A stretch of DNA of 64,000 bases from Thermothielavioides terrestris NRRL 8126 (Eukaryota; Ascomycota; Sordariomycetes; Sordariales; Chaetomiaceae). The translations under genes and the position numbers were made by a program. Of the stretch, positions 1-12,460 are shown piece after piece. Location: the NCBI RefSeq assembly GCF_000226115.1, contig NC_016460.1, positions 2,604,001-2,668,000 on the forward strand, read 5' to 3'. Position 1 is the stretch's first letter. Every line of letters begins with the position of its first letter. Below the pieces are notes generated by a model. The model ran no database searches. It worked only from the letters and a program-made list of their open reading frames with translations, and had not been told where the DNA came from.

Positions 1-3000
1 GTCATGCCACTTAACATCGGCAAGCGCAACACTGCCGCATCGCTGCTGGCAAGTCTGCGGGAAGCCACAGGATTCGAGAGCTACCGAATCTTCTACCGCG
101 GGCGGCCGTTTGTTCCGCAGGAAAGCGATATCTGCAAGTCCCTCGAAGATCTCCAAATCCACAACGGCATCATCCTTGTGAAAAAGGAGACCGATGCCCC
201 GGCCTCACCGAGGATTCGTCCAGGTGCATCGCCGGTGGAAGTCGAGATCCTGAGCCACTTCGAGGAGTTGGGGGAGTACCTGTCCATGGAGGAAGAGTTC
301 GCTCGTGAGGTAAGGTCCTTTTGTTGAATCGCGAATTTCTGCTGGCGCGATAGGGCTGACATTGACATCTTTGTAGATCTACGGCTTCTTGGTGAAACTC
401 CCTGCCGACGAGAAGATCCTTGAGGCGATCGGTGATCCATCACGTTCCTACTTGGATATATTCCCCATCGGCCAGCCATTCAAGTCGCTATATGCAGTTC
501 ATGCCCTGCATGAGTACCTCGGCTTGCAGCGCACGAGGTCTTCGCTCGATAGACGGAATTGGGAAAAAGATGACCATTCGAGTCAACGTAAGATGCGCTT
601 GATTCGAGCGTTGTCTCTCGTCGTTCCTGCACTGTCCGACCCTCAACTCACTGCTCAATGCCCGAACCGGGAGAGGCGAATTGAGCTGGGTTCTGCCCTC
701 GTAGAGTTGTTGGTTTCTCTACTTGCAGGTATGTCTGCCGCCGTGATCCAGCAGTCAACCCCAACCAACACAACACGTCTCCTAACCGCTCGCGGCCCCC
801 TTTTTTTTGCTGTTACTTACATTTGCGATTCCAGATGCCGAGCTTCCGGCGTCAGCAGCTCAGTCCCTCGACGGCACCTTACTCGACCACCTACTTTCGA
901 ACCTGTCGGTGGCTGCCTCATCGGACACTCCATTGGGTGCTCCTAAGCATGTATCCCTTTGCCTTCAGAGTATCCTGGAGTCGTGCTCCATGAGCGGCAC
1001 CTTCATGTCGGCATTTTGCGTCCATCCCGAAGTCCCGCGCGTGCTTGAGGACCTTCTGCTCAACGATGAGCGAGATCTTGTCAGGCACAACACGGCACTG
1101 CTCATCCGGCAGAAAACCTGTCCCATCAAGGAGAACGAATCGTATGTGCTTCCTGTCCGATATCCTCTTTTTGTACTCGGTTCTAACGTCATGTCTCTCT
1201 TGAAGCGTTCAAGAAATCGACTCAACAACCGCACAGTTCAGAGACTTCTTCTGGCATCTGGTCTCTCGACTCGTCAGGCCGGCGATTGCCCGCCCAAACA
1301 ACTCTGCAGAGGTTCTGGATCTTTGTTTTGTGATGCTTCGTACCCTACAAGACGCGGGGTCCGAAATCGCCAACGCCAAGCAGCTCTCAGATGACTGGTT
1401 CAACCTACTCCTCAACTATACGACGACAGAGGTAAGTTGAGCATTTGTCCCGGGTTTGCCGTCGCGGGGTCGCTAATTGTTCGCGTACCCAGGATCCAAC
1501 GAAGCCTGCCAACGTGGACTTGGTCGCGGCTGGTCTCGTTCGACTTCTGCATGCCCTCGTGTGCCTTGGGAATGAGGATATCAGCCAGGATGTCCTTCCA
1601 GCGAGGTTCGTTTTTAAATATATATATACATCTTTATTTATTTTTTTATTTTAAAAGTGTCTCAACTGGCTTGGCGATCTAACCGTATTTTCTGCAGCGG
1701 CGTTGCTCGGAAGCTCTTCTGGAAGCATCTCTTCCCCCCGCGCAACGAGACGACGGGAGAATATGAGCCCAGCCACCCGATTGCTTGCGATGAAACTCGG
1801 AGATGGCTGAAGGAGATCATTTGCACCGTGGTCAAAGGTGACCGAGCCCAGCTGATGTGGGCGCTGGAGGACAATGGCGACCTGGTTCCAGTCTACCCGG
1901 AAGAAGAGGGTGAGGGATAGCCACCCTTATCTTGAGTGCCTCTCCATCGCTAATCTAGTTCTCCTAGACTTCTATTCCTATGAGCTGCCACAGCAGTTCG
2001 AGAGGACAAAAGCGATCAGGGCCCCATGCGGTTACCCCGGCCTCCGCAACCTCTCGAACACATGTTACTTCAACTCGCTGCTTACCCAGCTCTTTATGAA
2101 CGTCGATTTTCGGCAGTTCATGCTTACGGCAGCTGTTCGAGATGCCCATTACTCCCAGAACCTTCTGTTCGAGACTCAGAAGCTCTTCGCTTACCTGCAG
2201 GAGAGCGTCCGGCATTTCATCAACCCCGAAGACTGCGTCGCGGCGATCAAGACGTACGAGGACACTCAAATCGACATCGCCATTCAGATGGATGTGGACG
2301 AGTTCTACAATCTCTTGTTCGACCGTTGGGAGGGACAATTTCTGACAAGCGAAGAGAAAAACCGCTTTCGTTCTTTCTACGGTGGCCAACTAGTCCAACA
2401 AGTCCGCTCTCAGGAATGCGAACACGTCTCCGAGCGGCTTGAGCCCTTCTCTGCCATTCAATGCGACATCAAAGGCAAGAGTTCGCTGCAAGAAAGCCTG
2501 CAGGCGTATGTTGATGGCGAGATCATGGAGGGCGGTACGTTGATCTCCACCTCTTCTCCCCCTCTCCGAAGAGGCGTTATTCTGTTCCGATCAATTGACA
2601 GACGACAGACAACAAGTACAAGTGCTCCACCTGCGATCGCCATGTCGATGCTGTCAAGAGGTTAGTCGGCACCATCCCTTGTTTCCCATCATTTCCCAAT
2701 AACTAACAGCAAGGACAGGGCGTGTCTAAAGGACATTCCGGACAATCTGATCTTCCACCTCAAGCGGTTCGATTTCAACCTCCGGACGATGCAGCGTAGC
2801 AAGATCAACGACTACTTTGCATTTCCCGACATGATCGACATGCGGCCGTACACCATCGATCACTTGAGCAATCCTGAAGAGGAACAGTCGCAGGACCTGT
2901 TTGAGCTCGTTGGCATCCTCGTTCATACTGGGACTGCCGAGTCCGGACACTACTACTCGTACATCCGGGAGCGGCCAACATCCGGCGACGCGCAGACGTG

Positions 3001-5060
3001 GGTTGAATTCAACGATGAGACAGTCGGCCCATGGGACCCGGCATCAATGGCGAACGCATGCTTTGGGGGTCCCGATTACCAGCCCCAGTTCCCAAACAAC
3101 GCGATGTACGAGAAGCAGTATAGCGCTTACATGCTGTTCTACCAGAGGGCGTCGACTCTCGCCGGGCACCAGGCGCGCCTTCGGGGTTCGGAACCTCCGG
3201 GCCCCCCGCGCGCGAAGATGCCCGAAGACCTACTGAAGCACATTTGGGCGGAGAACGCATGGTTCATCCGGAGGCACTGCCTGTTTGATCCTTCGCAGAT
3301 CCAGTTCATTTGCCTTCTGCTCTTTGAGCTGAGGAACTTGAATTCGGGCCGGTGTTCTGAGGACCACGCGATGGAGACGCAGGCGCTGACCATGGCTCTG
3401 AGCCACCTTGACCAGGTCGCCTCGCGAACAAAGGACGTTCCAGAGTTCTACAATCTTCTCAGCCAAATCCAAGCCTTTTGCGAGAACTGCGCTCATTGCG
3501 GCCTGGCCGTCTTCAGTTACTTCTCCCGGTACACAGTCGCCCTGCGAATGCTCCTGCAACGGAACCTCGACGAGGATGTTCGGCAAGGAACGGCCTACCT
3601 CCTGATACAAGTCCTCCGGTCTCTCAAGGCGCAGGTGCCGGAGCAGTATGGCATTCCGAGTCAGGAAGGTGATGATGAGGACATGGACCAGCTCGACCCT
3701 CAGATGTCTGTCATCTCTGGCATGATCCGCATGCTTGAGCAACTGTGGCAGCATTTTCACACCAGTCTGCGGTCATGGCCCGAAGTCTTCGACTTCATGC
3801 TGTCATTCGTCAAGCTGGGACGCCATGAGCTGGCCGCTTTCCTGGGACATCCGGATTTTCTGAGGTGGCTGTTGTGGATTGTGTTGGCTGACGCCAATAC
3901 TGAGGCTCTGCTGCCGAACCAGTTCGCGAAACTGGCTTCAGTCATCTCTCGGAGAATGCCGAATCGTCCTCCCTCGTACGAGTCGATCATCCAGCTTCTG
4001 GACTTCTTGCTCGCACACATGCGGTGCGGATACACCCCGAGCGGACAACCCACTGGCGTGACCGACTCCACGAAGCGCCTCGACCCAGACGGGGGCTTGG
4101 ATCAACCATTTGCCCTTACGAAAGCGGAGGCGGACCTCCTTCATCAGATGGGTCCTCGCACGTTTCCGGTCAACATCTTCATCGACAGGCTCATCTCGAT
4201 TGGGCAGAACCCGGCTGCATCTGATTCGATCATTGCCAGCCTGATGAAGCAGAGCCGGCGGATGGAAAATTCGGTTTTCCGCACGCTCCTTCATAGAATT
4301 ACCGGCCAAATCGCGCACAATGTCGGACCCTACCTGCACGTCGCCTCGGCAGTTTTCTGCCGGGTGGCAAGTGATGCGGGTCTTATCAGCGACCTGATCA
4401 AGCACGTATCACAGCAGTGCCTTATCCTGCAGAATTCCGAGGGAAAAGCGTTTCTGGACTTTATGCGGGAGACGTTTGACGCGCCGCGTGAGAGATCTGG
4501 AGAGACGAGGCACCAAGTGATCATGGCTGGGCTCGATAGTGTGCCGGACTGGGCGCCGGGCTTGCTGGGATACTTCGACACGTCAGTCATCGACGAGACC
4601 GAAAGGTTCCTGCGGGACAAGATATTCCAGCCTCGGATTTCCCAGTCGCCGAGCGGCAACGAGTCCGAAGAGGATCGGGAGAAGGCAGAGAAGGTGAGGC
4701 AGACAGCCAGAGCCCTGGGAACCAGATGCCTCTGGTACTTGCGCGACAACTACGTCGCCCGAAACACGGAGGTGACGGAGAGGTCGGTCGGTGGGCTGCA
4801 GCGGGTGATCAAGCAATGCAGCAAATACTTCAACCTGAAGGAGCCGATCGAAGATGACGAAGCTCGGGATTTCCTGCAGCTCAGCCAGAGTAAGAACTTG
4901 CTCACCCCGGTCCCAGCCGAAAACATGGATGGCTAACAAGGATGTAGATGTCATGGAGTCAATGGCCAACCTCATGGTCGTCGATGAGCTTGAAGAGGAT
5001 GGCTCCGGCGTGTATTATAGCGATGACTCGAGCATTGCGTCCAGCAACACGGCTGGCTGA
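1..5060 (+). CDS. USP-family ubiquitin C-terminal hydrolase, 5' partial
   Basis: Cysteine protease that removes ubiquitin from proteins. The gene runs in from the left edge. Ten exons can be joined in phase: 1-309, 377-728, 835-1141, 1206-1431, 1493-1605, 1698-1909, 1968-2534, 2609-2660, 2719-4889, 4948-5060, giving 1473 visible residues. The first ~60 residues look like a ubiquitin-like domain. The USP catalytic core shows the Cys box GLRNLSNTCYFNSLL (exon at 1968), a zinc-ribbon pair KCSTC across the 2535-2608 intron, the His box ESGHYYSYIRE and a following EFNDETV. A helical C-terminal region of more than 600 residues follows, as in the large USP9X/USP24/USP34 group. All catalytic motifs are intact, so it should be active. 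The N terminus is missing, so the exact subfamily is uncertain. Intron 1910-1967 has a competing acceptor at 1958. Confidence 0.9.
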
Positions 5061-6122
5061 CGACTGCATTCTGCGAACGGGGAGCGGGTCCTGATAGAGA
5101 TCTCCACTGCCTTCCTCGCAAGGAGGGGAACGGGATTATCCATGGACATCATGATGTCATGAGCTTTGAGACGATTATCGAAGGGATGGTTAGGAAGGTT
5201 AACGGGCAGCCCATTCTGCCGGGCGTGGATGCGTGGATTACGAGCTCCGGCCGGTCCGACAACGTTTCTCAGGTGCATCCACTGCACCTTCAATGCCACC
5301 GAAACGAAATGAATGGCGTCATTTGGATTTCTGGAGTGGCGGCGTTGGGGAGAGAAAAATCAGGGATGGAGGGACGGCACAACAAGCATTCTCGGGTTCC
5401 TATTTCCCGAATCACGACGAAGGGGCCGCCTGCTCCTGTTACTCGCATTTGGGATGGGGGGCGTCGGAGATTTCGGGACGGGATAGAAGGCAAGGTTCTT
5501 CTTGGTTTGGCTCTGCTCGGGGCAGGGTGGTCAACTGTATTGTTTTACTAGACTGCGCTCTTTGGGACCTTTTCATAGACGGCTGGGGCTGCTAGGCTGG
5601 GAGGGCATGGCTGGGCTGAGAAATGACATTGGCCCTCGTTTTGCACCGCGCCTTGGGCATCTTTGGCGAATGGCCGACCGGATCACACACAGGAAGGTAG
5701 AATGAGAACTCTACCGAACTTGAATCCCAAGCTCGCCGACGCCACGCTAGTCAAAGTTGACCTGGTGCTCAGCAGAGGGATCAGAATCTGCATTTCATGA
5801 ATGGAATAACCCATAACTGACGTTATCTTCAGCGCGCGAAAAGAGGAGGAAGCTAAAAATAGCTGTTCCCCACAGCTTTTCCGTCGTTGTTGTTGTTGTG
5901 TCATCGACCAGAGTCCCGCCCGCCTGGGTTGCCGAGTCGGAAGGACGAATCAACGAGCGAGCATCCAGATGGTCGCCTGTCCTGAGTGAGCCTCCCCTTC
6001 ACTTGGGTACGTGTATGTGTATGTTATCCGTACCCCGCGCGATATGACTGGCTAGGGAGGGTGGGGTCTGAAAATAGCGTTCCCGGACGTGCATGGGGTT
6101 AGCCGCCGACCCCTGTCTGGCC
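5061..6122. other. Spacer between USP gene and transposon
   Basis: 3' flank of the deubiquitinase gene followed by ordinary-composition DNA up to the transposon target duplication. Short overlapping open frames occur in several registers but none has recognisable domains, intron signals or a consistent start. I see no gene here. Confidence 0.6.
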
Positions 6123-6450
6123 TGGTCAAGCGGTAGACGTTAAAGAGGTCCCGCCAAGCCTAATTTCCATAGTCCCTACAGATACCCGTGGGTCCCGCGC
6201 TTAGAAGTCACTCCTTTTGCCGCCGCTTAACAATTTCTACACGGTGGTCCTTACGCCCACGTCGCGTCAGTAGCTGCCTAGCCGTTGGTTTACATCCTGC
6301 CTACGTTTCCCTAACCAATCTACGTCTATACCTACCCTCTATTGTGCTCCGACCTATATTACAACGTTGTATCGCTATAGAACTACGTATTTAGCCTATA
6401 TCTAATGGATCCTATTGGTAAGTTGGTCAATTGGTTTACTACTAGTGTAT

Positions 6451-7025
6451 ATTAGTAGTTGCTAAATATTGATCTAGCTATAGACTAGTATTTCGTTGTA
6501 GACTAGCTCGCTTTGTATAGCTAGCAACTAGAAGATATACTAAGTAAGTTCTATTGTTTTACTATCTATCAATTAGCAGTTGCTTAGTATTGATCTAGCT
6601 ATAGACTAGCTTGATTTATATAGTTGGCAATAAAACGATGTATTATATAGCTAGTAGTAAAACGATATACTATATAGCTAGTAGTAAAACGATACGCTAG
6701 GTAAATTCTATTGTTTTTACTATCTACCGATTAGTAGTTGCTTAGTATTGATCTAGCTATAGACTAGTATTCTATTGTAGACTAGCTTACTTTATATAGC
6801 TAGCAACTAGAAGATACGTTAAGTAAGTTCCATTGTTTTGCTATTTGCCAATTAGTAGTTGCTTAATATTGATCTAGCTATAGACTAGTTCGATTTATAT
6901 AGTTGGCAATAAAACGACGTACTATATAGCTAGTAGTAAAATGATATACTATATAGCTAGCAACAAAATGATATACTATATAGCTAGTAATAAAACGATA
7001 TGTTGTATAGCTAGCAATAAAACGA
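6451..7025. repeat. 279 bp tandem duplication plus short repeat array in left subterminal region
   Basis: The motif GATCTAGCTATAGACTAG recurs in units starting near 6451, 6572, 6730 and 6851. The spacing 121, 158, 121 and the matching downstream sequence show that a 279 bp block was duplicated in tandem. After each block a shorter array of TATATAGCTAGTAGTAAAACG-like units (about 31 bp period) follows, longest at 6900-7025. Subterminal repeats of this kind often bind transposase in large DNA transposons; that role is inference. Confidence 0.7.
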
Positions 7026-7419
7026 TATAGTATCTATAGCCTATTAGCGCCCTTAGTCCCCCTTAATATATAAGTGCTATTTAGTCAAATAGTAAATTTG
7101 ATTACTAACGTTGAATTGCTAATGTTATACCTATAGCGAGCTCCCTAGTCCTAGAACATATATCTACTGAACCTAACTTCGATCTAGCTACTTAGTAGGT
7201 ATTGCCCTAGCTCCTCCCCGTCCCTAAGCCTCTAATTGTACGATTGTTATAATCAAGCGGTATTCCTAGTCCTACTTTAGCCTTTGCCTAGCTACTAGAT
7301 AGCTCTGTACTATTCGATAAACTGTCCGATGAGGGAGATAGTTCCTCTATAGAGAAACTAGCTTCTAGACGTAGGTATAGGTATATATCCCCAATTTGCT
7401 TATCTAGACTAGAGCCTAG

Positions 7420-9990
7420 GGCGCTAAATGGTAGCCTTGTAATTCCTAACAATATTTAGAAGATCTAGGAACGTTAGTTCAAAGAGGGTGAGTTTACCCT
7501 CCTATATATATCTTAGTAAGCCGAATAGCATTAGGTATTATATTTCTATAGTAGGAGAGACGCTCTAAGGCAATGGCAAATAAAGACTATATTTCGCTAT
7601 TGCCTTTGGAAAACGCTATAAAAGACCAAAGGGCAAGGTAAACGTAATAGGGCGCTATAGAATATAGAGCTATACCGCTATACTTTCTACGAGGTTTAGT
7701 ACGACGATAGTACTATTAATATCGTAATTCGCTATAGGTATAATTACTTAATGGAAGATATCGAGATAGTTAAATGTCTATATACTATTGTAGAGTATAT
7801 TACCTACCTCTTTACTACTAGATATAGCGACAGTGCTATAGAACACTAGCTATGTAGCTACGCTAAAACTCCTAAGGCTAGGGCACGTCTTTACTATATA
7901 GGTGGCTAGTATATTACAACCTAGGAGATTTGTAACCTTCGTAGATCTCTTAAGCTCTATAAACGTAATAATTATAAGGTATAGTCCTATAAGGTTTTTA
8001 AGGAGGTAGAATTTATAGAAGCCGTTACCTAGCTACTAGCCTATAGTGATTAGTATAAATATAAGGCATTGACTATACCTAGCGAGAACTCCTCTACATT
8101 GGTCTTTGTATATAGAGACTTGTTGGATATACTAAAAAAGTATAGCCAACTAGCGATTATAGATACTACTTATAAAACTGCCTATAGCGGTTAGCACCTA
8201 TTTACGATTATAGTTTAGGACTTCAATAGCTACTAGCTCTCTTCTACTTACTTCTTTATAGAGAGGTAGACTACTAATAGTATTATAGTATACCTAGATA
8301 TACTACTAGAGTAGTATAGGGGAGTAGCTAATAGGGGCTAGCTCTTGAAATATATAATCATCGACGACTCTATAGCCGAATAACTTGTTGTCTAAGAGGT
8401 ATTTGGCTACGATAAGCATAGCCTCCTATATATATAATATCTCCTCTATATAAAGCATTGCTAAAAGACTTTGAAACGCTAGATTAGTATCAACAAGGAG
8501 TGCCTTGGCTATATAGCGGCTACTCTTCTAAGCTATCGTTTAGAAAAAGGCTATATAGAGTCTATTGAGGCTACTATTGCTTACGCTAGTACCAATAGGC
8601 TTAAGCAGTATTTGAAGAACAACTAGCTAAACAATACTCGACTATAAGCGTATTAGGTATAAGATACGACCCCTCTACTCTACTAGATCACTATAACAAA
8701 TATAGTCGAAGGATAGTACTCGAAGATTAAGAACACTAAGCTTATACTGAAGTAGCAGATAGCTAGTACCTTCCCTCTTACTAGTTTAATCATTTACTTT
8801 GATCACTATATATAAGACTATTGAAACAAAGTAATCTAAGCTAAGTTTAAGAGTCTCAATTATATACTCTTAACTATATATATAGAGTAGTTTAATAGCT
8901 AGGGCTTTAATAGGCTACTTAAATAGGCTTAAGCACTAATTGTATATAAGCTGTCGATAGTACGTAAATGGTTTAATGCTAACGAGCTTCTCGACTTCAA
9001 TAGCGTTTTTATACTGGACTAGTTCCTTAGTCTATAGTACAACGATAGGCAGTAGCGGAGCGGTATAGTAGCTGTCTAGTTACTACGGCTAACTGCCTAG
9101 GGTACTGCCGATATTGCTACTAAGGTCTCTACGCTTAGGTAGGCTACTCTAGACGAACATCGTAACCTAGACTACTACAATGTAGTCAACTAGGCGGATT
9201 AAGTTGCTTAGCTCTTATAGAATACCCTAATTCCAAAGCTAGTTAGCATCCTTTACTATAGGTATATATAGTTTAGGAGCTAGTTGCTCCTTTACTTATA
9301 TATTTAGTATTATTATTTGTTGATAAACTTATTATAGCTAAAGCATTTCTAGTAGCTAGTTAGTATCTTAGAAGCGAAGGGGTTTAGGATATACTATAGC
9401 GTTGTTCTATAGCTAGTAGATCTCATTAGCTTAGACAAGGTCTCTATTAATTAGTAGCTATTCTTATAGGTCTAGGAGCTAATATAGTTGCTATAAACTA
9501 CGATATATAGGATCTAGGATAATATATAGGCAATATATAGCTTGTAAAAGGATCTCGACTATATTCTAGGAAAGCTATTAGGCAAGGTTTAGGAAGATCT
9601 ACAATGGGTTTAGAGGTTAGATATTCCTTCGTTTATATCTTAGCAATAAGTAGTAATATATAGTTCTCTAGTTGAGTATTAGCTAGCTACTAGATTGTAC
9701 TACTTTATATCCTTATTCCTACCTCTAACTTTAAGGAACTTTGTAATAACTGATAACTAGAAGTTAGAGGATTAGTAGCTAGCTAGCTACTAGACTGTAA
9801 ACGAGTTGCTTAGTTCCTAGCCGATTAGCGCGCTTAGAAAAGAGTTTCTATAATACTAAGATATAGTAAGTGTTGCTAATAGTCTAAGTCTTAGCCCTAG
9901 GACGAACTTTATAGAGTTGATCAAAGTTTCTAAAAGTAGGCTCAACACTATATAAAATCGTAGATAAATAGAAATTTCATCCCAACCCCT
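7420..9990 (+). pseudogene. MULE transposase remnant
   Basis: No open frame survives, but one + strand frame reads like a transposase if in-frame TAG codons are taken as former Gln (CAG) or Trp (TGG). Around 8100-8450 it shows the MULE core pattern: LAIIDTTYKTAYSG (first catalytic Asp, near 8156-8185), then HLFTIIV, an FFIER stretch (candidate middle acidic residue near 8250), LLKYIIIDDSIAE, and an H-C stretch before KTLKR. The fragment ends with PRTNFIELIKVSKSRLNTI near 9900-9960, resembling a natural C-terminal tail. Nearly all disrupting codons are TAG. The original protein would have been roughly 850 residues. Family assignment is by motif memory; exact ends are approximate. Confidence 0.7.
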
Positions 9991-10429
9991 AAGCTTAGCT
10001 TTATAGAGAAACTAGAGAAGGAATATAAGTATAGAGGAGGTACTAGCTAGCTACTGTTCTACTATTAGTCTAGATACTTCGTAGTTAGATAGATTCTAAA
10101 AAATGAACAATATTTACTCTATATAGTTAATATTGAAACCTTCGATTCTTTAAGAACTATATAGGTATATAGGCTATAGCTTTTTCTATTGCCTTAGAGC
10201 CTTCTATCTACTTCTTCTTCCTTTCCTTCTTCTAACCTTGTAGCTATAGCCGTTGCTACCTACTCGCCTATCTACGCTACTATCGTATAAGTTGATTTAA
10301 AGCTATTTCTATCGTCGTTATCGCTAGGAAGCTAATTAGCTATATTGTAGCTTTAATCTACACTTTTTATATATTTTATAAGTCGGTTAAATCGAAAAAT
10401 CGGTCGAAATCACAGTAGTATTGCAATTG

Positions 10430-12050
10430 GCAATAGCTAATTAAGTTATATAGCAACTTCAAATATAACGATATAGAGCTATACAAGGAGAACAACCCTT
10501 TCGCTATCGCTAATAACGACGCTCCTATTGTTAGTGAGTAGCTAGCTCCTACCGCCCCCCTAGCCCTTGTCGCCGATCCTCCTACTGTCCTCGACCAATA
10601 GTAGTAGCGCCTCTAGCCCTACCCTATATGCCCTATACGCCTTACATCTACTATTACTACTACTACTACTACTACTATTACTATTAACGAGGGCGTTGCT
10701 AGTAAGTAGCTAGCTCCTACCGCCTCTCCCGCCTTAGTCGCTGCCCCTTTCGCTACCCCTAGCCAATAGTAGTAGCGCTTCTATGCCTGCCTTATATGTT
10801 CTACGCCTACTACTACTACTAATACTAGTACTAGTAGTAAGAACGCTATTAGTAAGTAGCTAGCCCCCCTTGCCCCCCTAGCCCCTACTACCCCTAGCTA
10901 GTAGTAGTAGCACTCCTATATATGCTTTATATCTACTACTATTACTAACACTAGTACTAGCAATAAGAATACTATTAGTAAGTAGCTAGCCCCCTCCGCC
11001 CCCCTCGCCTTTGCTGCCTTCGCTATCTCCGCTATCCCTACTAATAAGGGTAAGTCCAAGCTAGTTATACCTAACAACCTTTGGAAACGCCTAGCCAGGT
11101 CCTTAGGTACAAAGTCTTTAGTAAAGAGTATTGTTTAAATACTGGTTAGTAGCTAGCTAACGTTAGATAGGCTAAAAAGAAGAAGGAGGAGCTCGACTAT
11201 AGTGAGGTATAGGCGATACTATATATAGTCTATATTATATATATCTACAATAGGGATATATAGGCCTACTACTTCTAAGAGAGTAAGTACAGTATTATAT
11301 TTTTTAATATATTAGGTTTATATTCGCTAACTAGTATATAGATCTAGGCAATATATACTAGGAATATACTAAGTAGGGCTATACTAAGTCCTACGTTTTT
11401 ATAAGTAATATTAACTAACGAACAACTATTAGTCCAATGTTGACGAGCTATTAGTAGCTACCCTCTATAATTTAGCTAGAGATTATCAAGTAGTATAAGT
11501 AAGTCCTCGAAGTCAACGAGGATAAGCCTTTGCCTACCGACCTTAAGGCGTAGAGTAGGCATTTAGTTATAACTATTTATAAGCTATATAGCTCTATAGC
11601 TACTTTATATTTATATCTAACTAACTAGCATTAAAAGGTATAATATATAAGGAGACCGTTGCCGCCCTACCCCTAGCTAGCGCTAATATACTTATATCTA
11701 GTGCTCTTATCGCCTTTATAGCTTATCTTTTGCTCGCTAGGGCTAAGCCTTAGTAGAGTATTGAGGAGAGAGTCGCTCTAGCGGCGGAGCGCTAGGCTAT
11801 AGTTGCTAAGTAGTTGGCTATCGCTACTAAGGAGTTAGCCTAGCTAGCTCGAGATACTTTAGAGGAGGCTAAGCGATATACTAAAGCCTTAACCTAGATA
11901 TATAAGCACTTTATAAATATTAAGTAGAATATTATAAATGTACTATACCTTTGCTTTATAGCTAGCTAGTAGCTAATTAGTATAGTATAAGGAAATTTAG
12001 GGTAAGAAGGGTAGTAAAGATAAGGATAAGGATAAGGGTAAAGTAGATAC
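10430..12050 (+). pseudogene. Second coding remnant of the transposon
   Basis: Downstream of the transposase remnant another + strand frame (with frame changes) looks protein-like when TAG is read through: an N-terminal part rich in Asn/Asp, a Thr/Ser/Pro/Ala linker made of about four imperfect repeats (10530-11010), and a C-terminal part with a helical, charged stretch (ARDTLEEAKRYTKAL, near 11850-11900) and a final Lys/Gly/Asp run near 12000-12050. I do not recognise a family. It may be an accessory protein of the element, or captured host sequence. Frame shifts inside the region mean its original structure is unclear. Confidence 0.4.
10530..11010. repeat. Imperfect tandem repeat in second transposon remnant
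   Basis: About four units begin with AGTAGCTAGC near 10536, 10703, 10853 and 10980 and contain a CCCCT-rich part, a TAGTAGTAGCG part and a run of TACTAC triplets. Unit length falls from about 167 to 127 bp because the triplet runs differ. It encodes the low-complexity linker of the second remnant. Confidence 0.65.
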
Positions 12051-12460
12051 TTAAGTTCAATTCTTTTATTTTAATACGTTTCTACCGTTGCCTAGTAGCT
12101 AGCTAGGCTCTACCTAGGTCAAATATAGTCTTATACTTCCTTAGCCTAGCTATAGCCTCTATATATAATCTGTTCTTATATAGTAAGATGGTAGTAGCTC
12201 TAAGGTAGGTTATATCACCTACTATATAGACTTAACTAATATAGCGTAGATATAGCGATAGCCTATAGCTAGCCTATAGCGTAAGCGCGCTATTACCTAC
12301 CTTTAAGCGCGCTATACCCTAGAATATACGCGAAGACCCTCTGCCGGTACTGCTATAGTACTTCGAGTTGTAGTAGGGGGGTGGCGTTGACAGGGGCTGG
12401 AAATTAGTCTTGGTGGGACCTCTTTAACGACGACTAGTCAAGCCCTTGTTCCTGGGACCG

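Larger units (their letters stand above)
6132..12434 (+). mobile_element. 6.3 kb Mutator-like (MULE) DNA transposon, mutated to death
   Basis: The left end has GGTAGAC followed by a terminal repeat starting GTTAAAGAGGTCCCGCCAAG (6139-6168); the right end carries its inverse (12399-12428) followed by GACGAC. The 30 bp repeats match at 28 positions. The flanks are tggtcaagc (6123-6131) and tagtcaagc (12435-12443), a 9 bp target duplication with one difference; 9 bp is typical of Mutator-like elements. The interior is extremely rich in TAG, CTA and CTAG and contains no long open frame, while flanking DNA is GC-rich. Reading through the stops on the + strand reveals a MULE-like transposase (about 7420-9990) and a second coding remnant (about 10430-12050). 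The element is certainly immobile by its own means. Class and target-site length are read from the sequence; assignment to Mutator rests on the transposase motifs and the 9 bp duplication. Confidence 0.85.

Noticed and set aside
1437..1682. Small open frames inside the USP gene
   Set aside because: They cross introns that splice cleanly into the long USP reading.
7420..9990. TAG read as a sense codon (alternative genetic code) in the AT-rich region
   Set aside because: Neighbouring genes end with TAG (LIS1, chitin deacetylase, zinc-finger gene), and TAG replaces both Gln and Trp here, which fits mutation rather than recoding.
6132..12434. Centromere or AT isochore
   Set aside because: Bounded exactly by inverted repeats and a 9 bp duplication, so it is one transposon copy.
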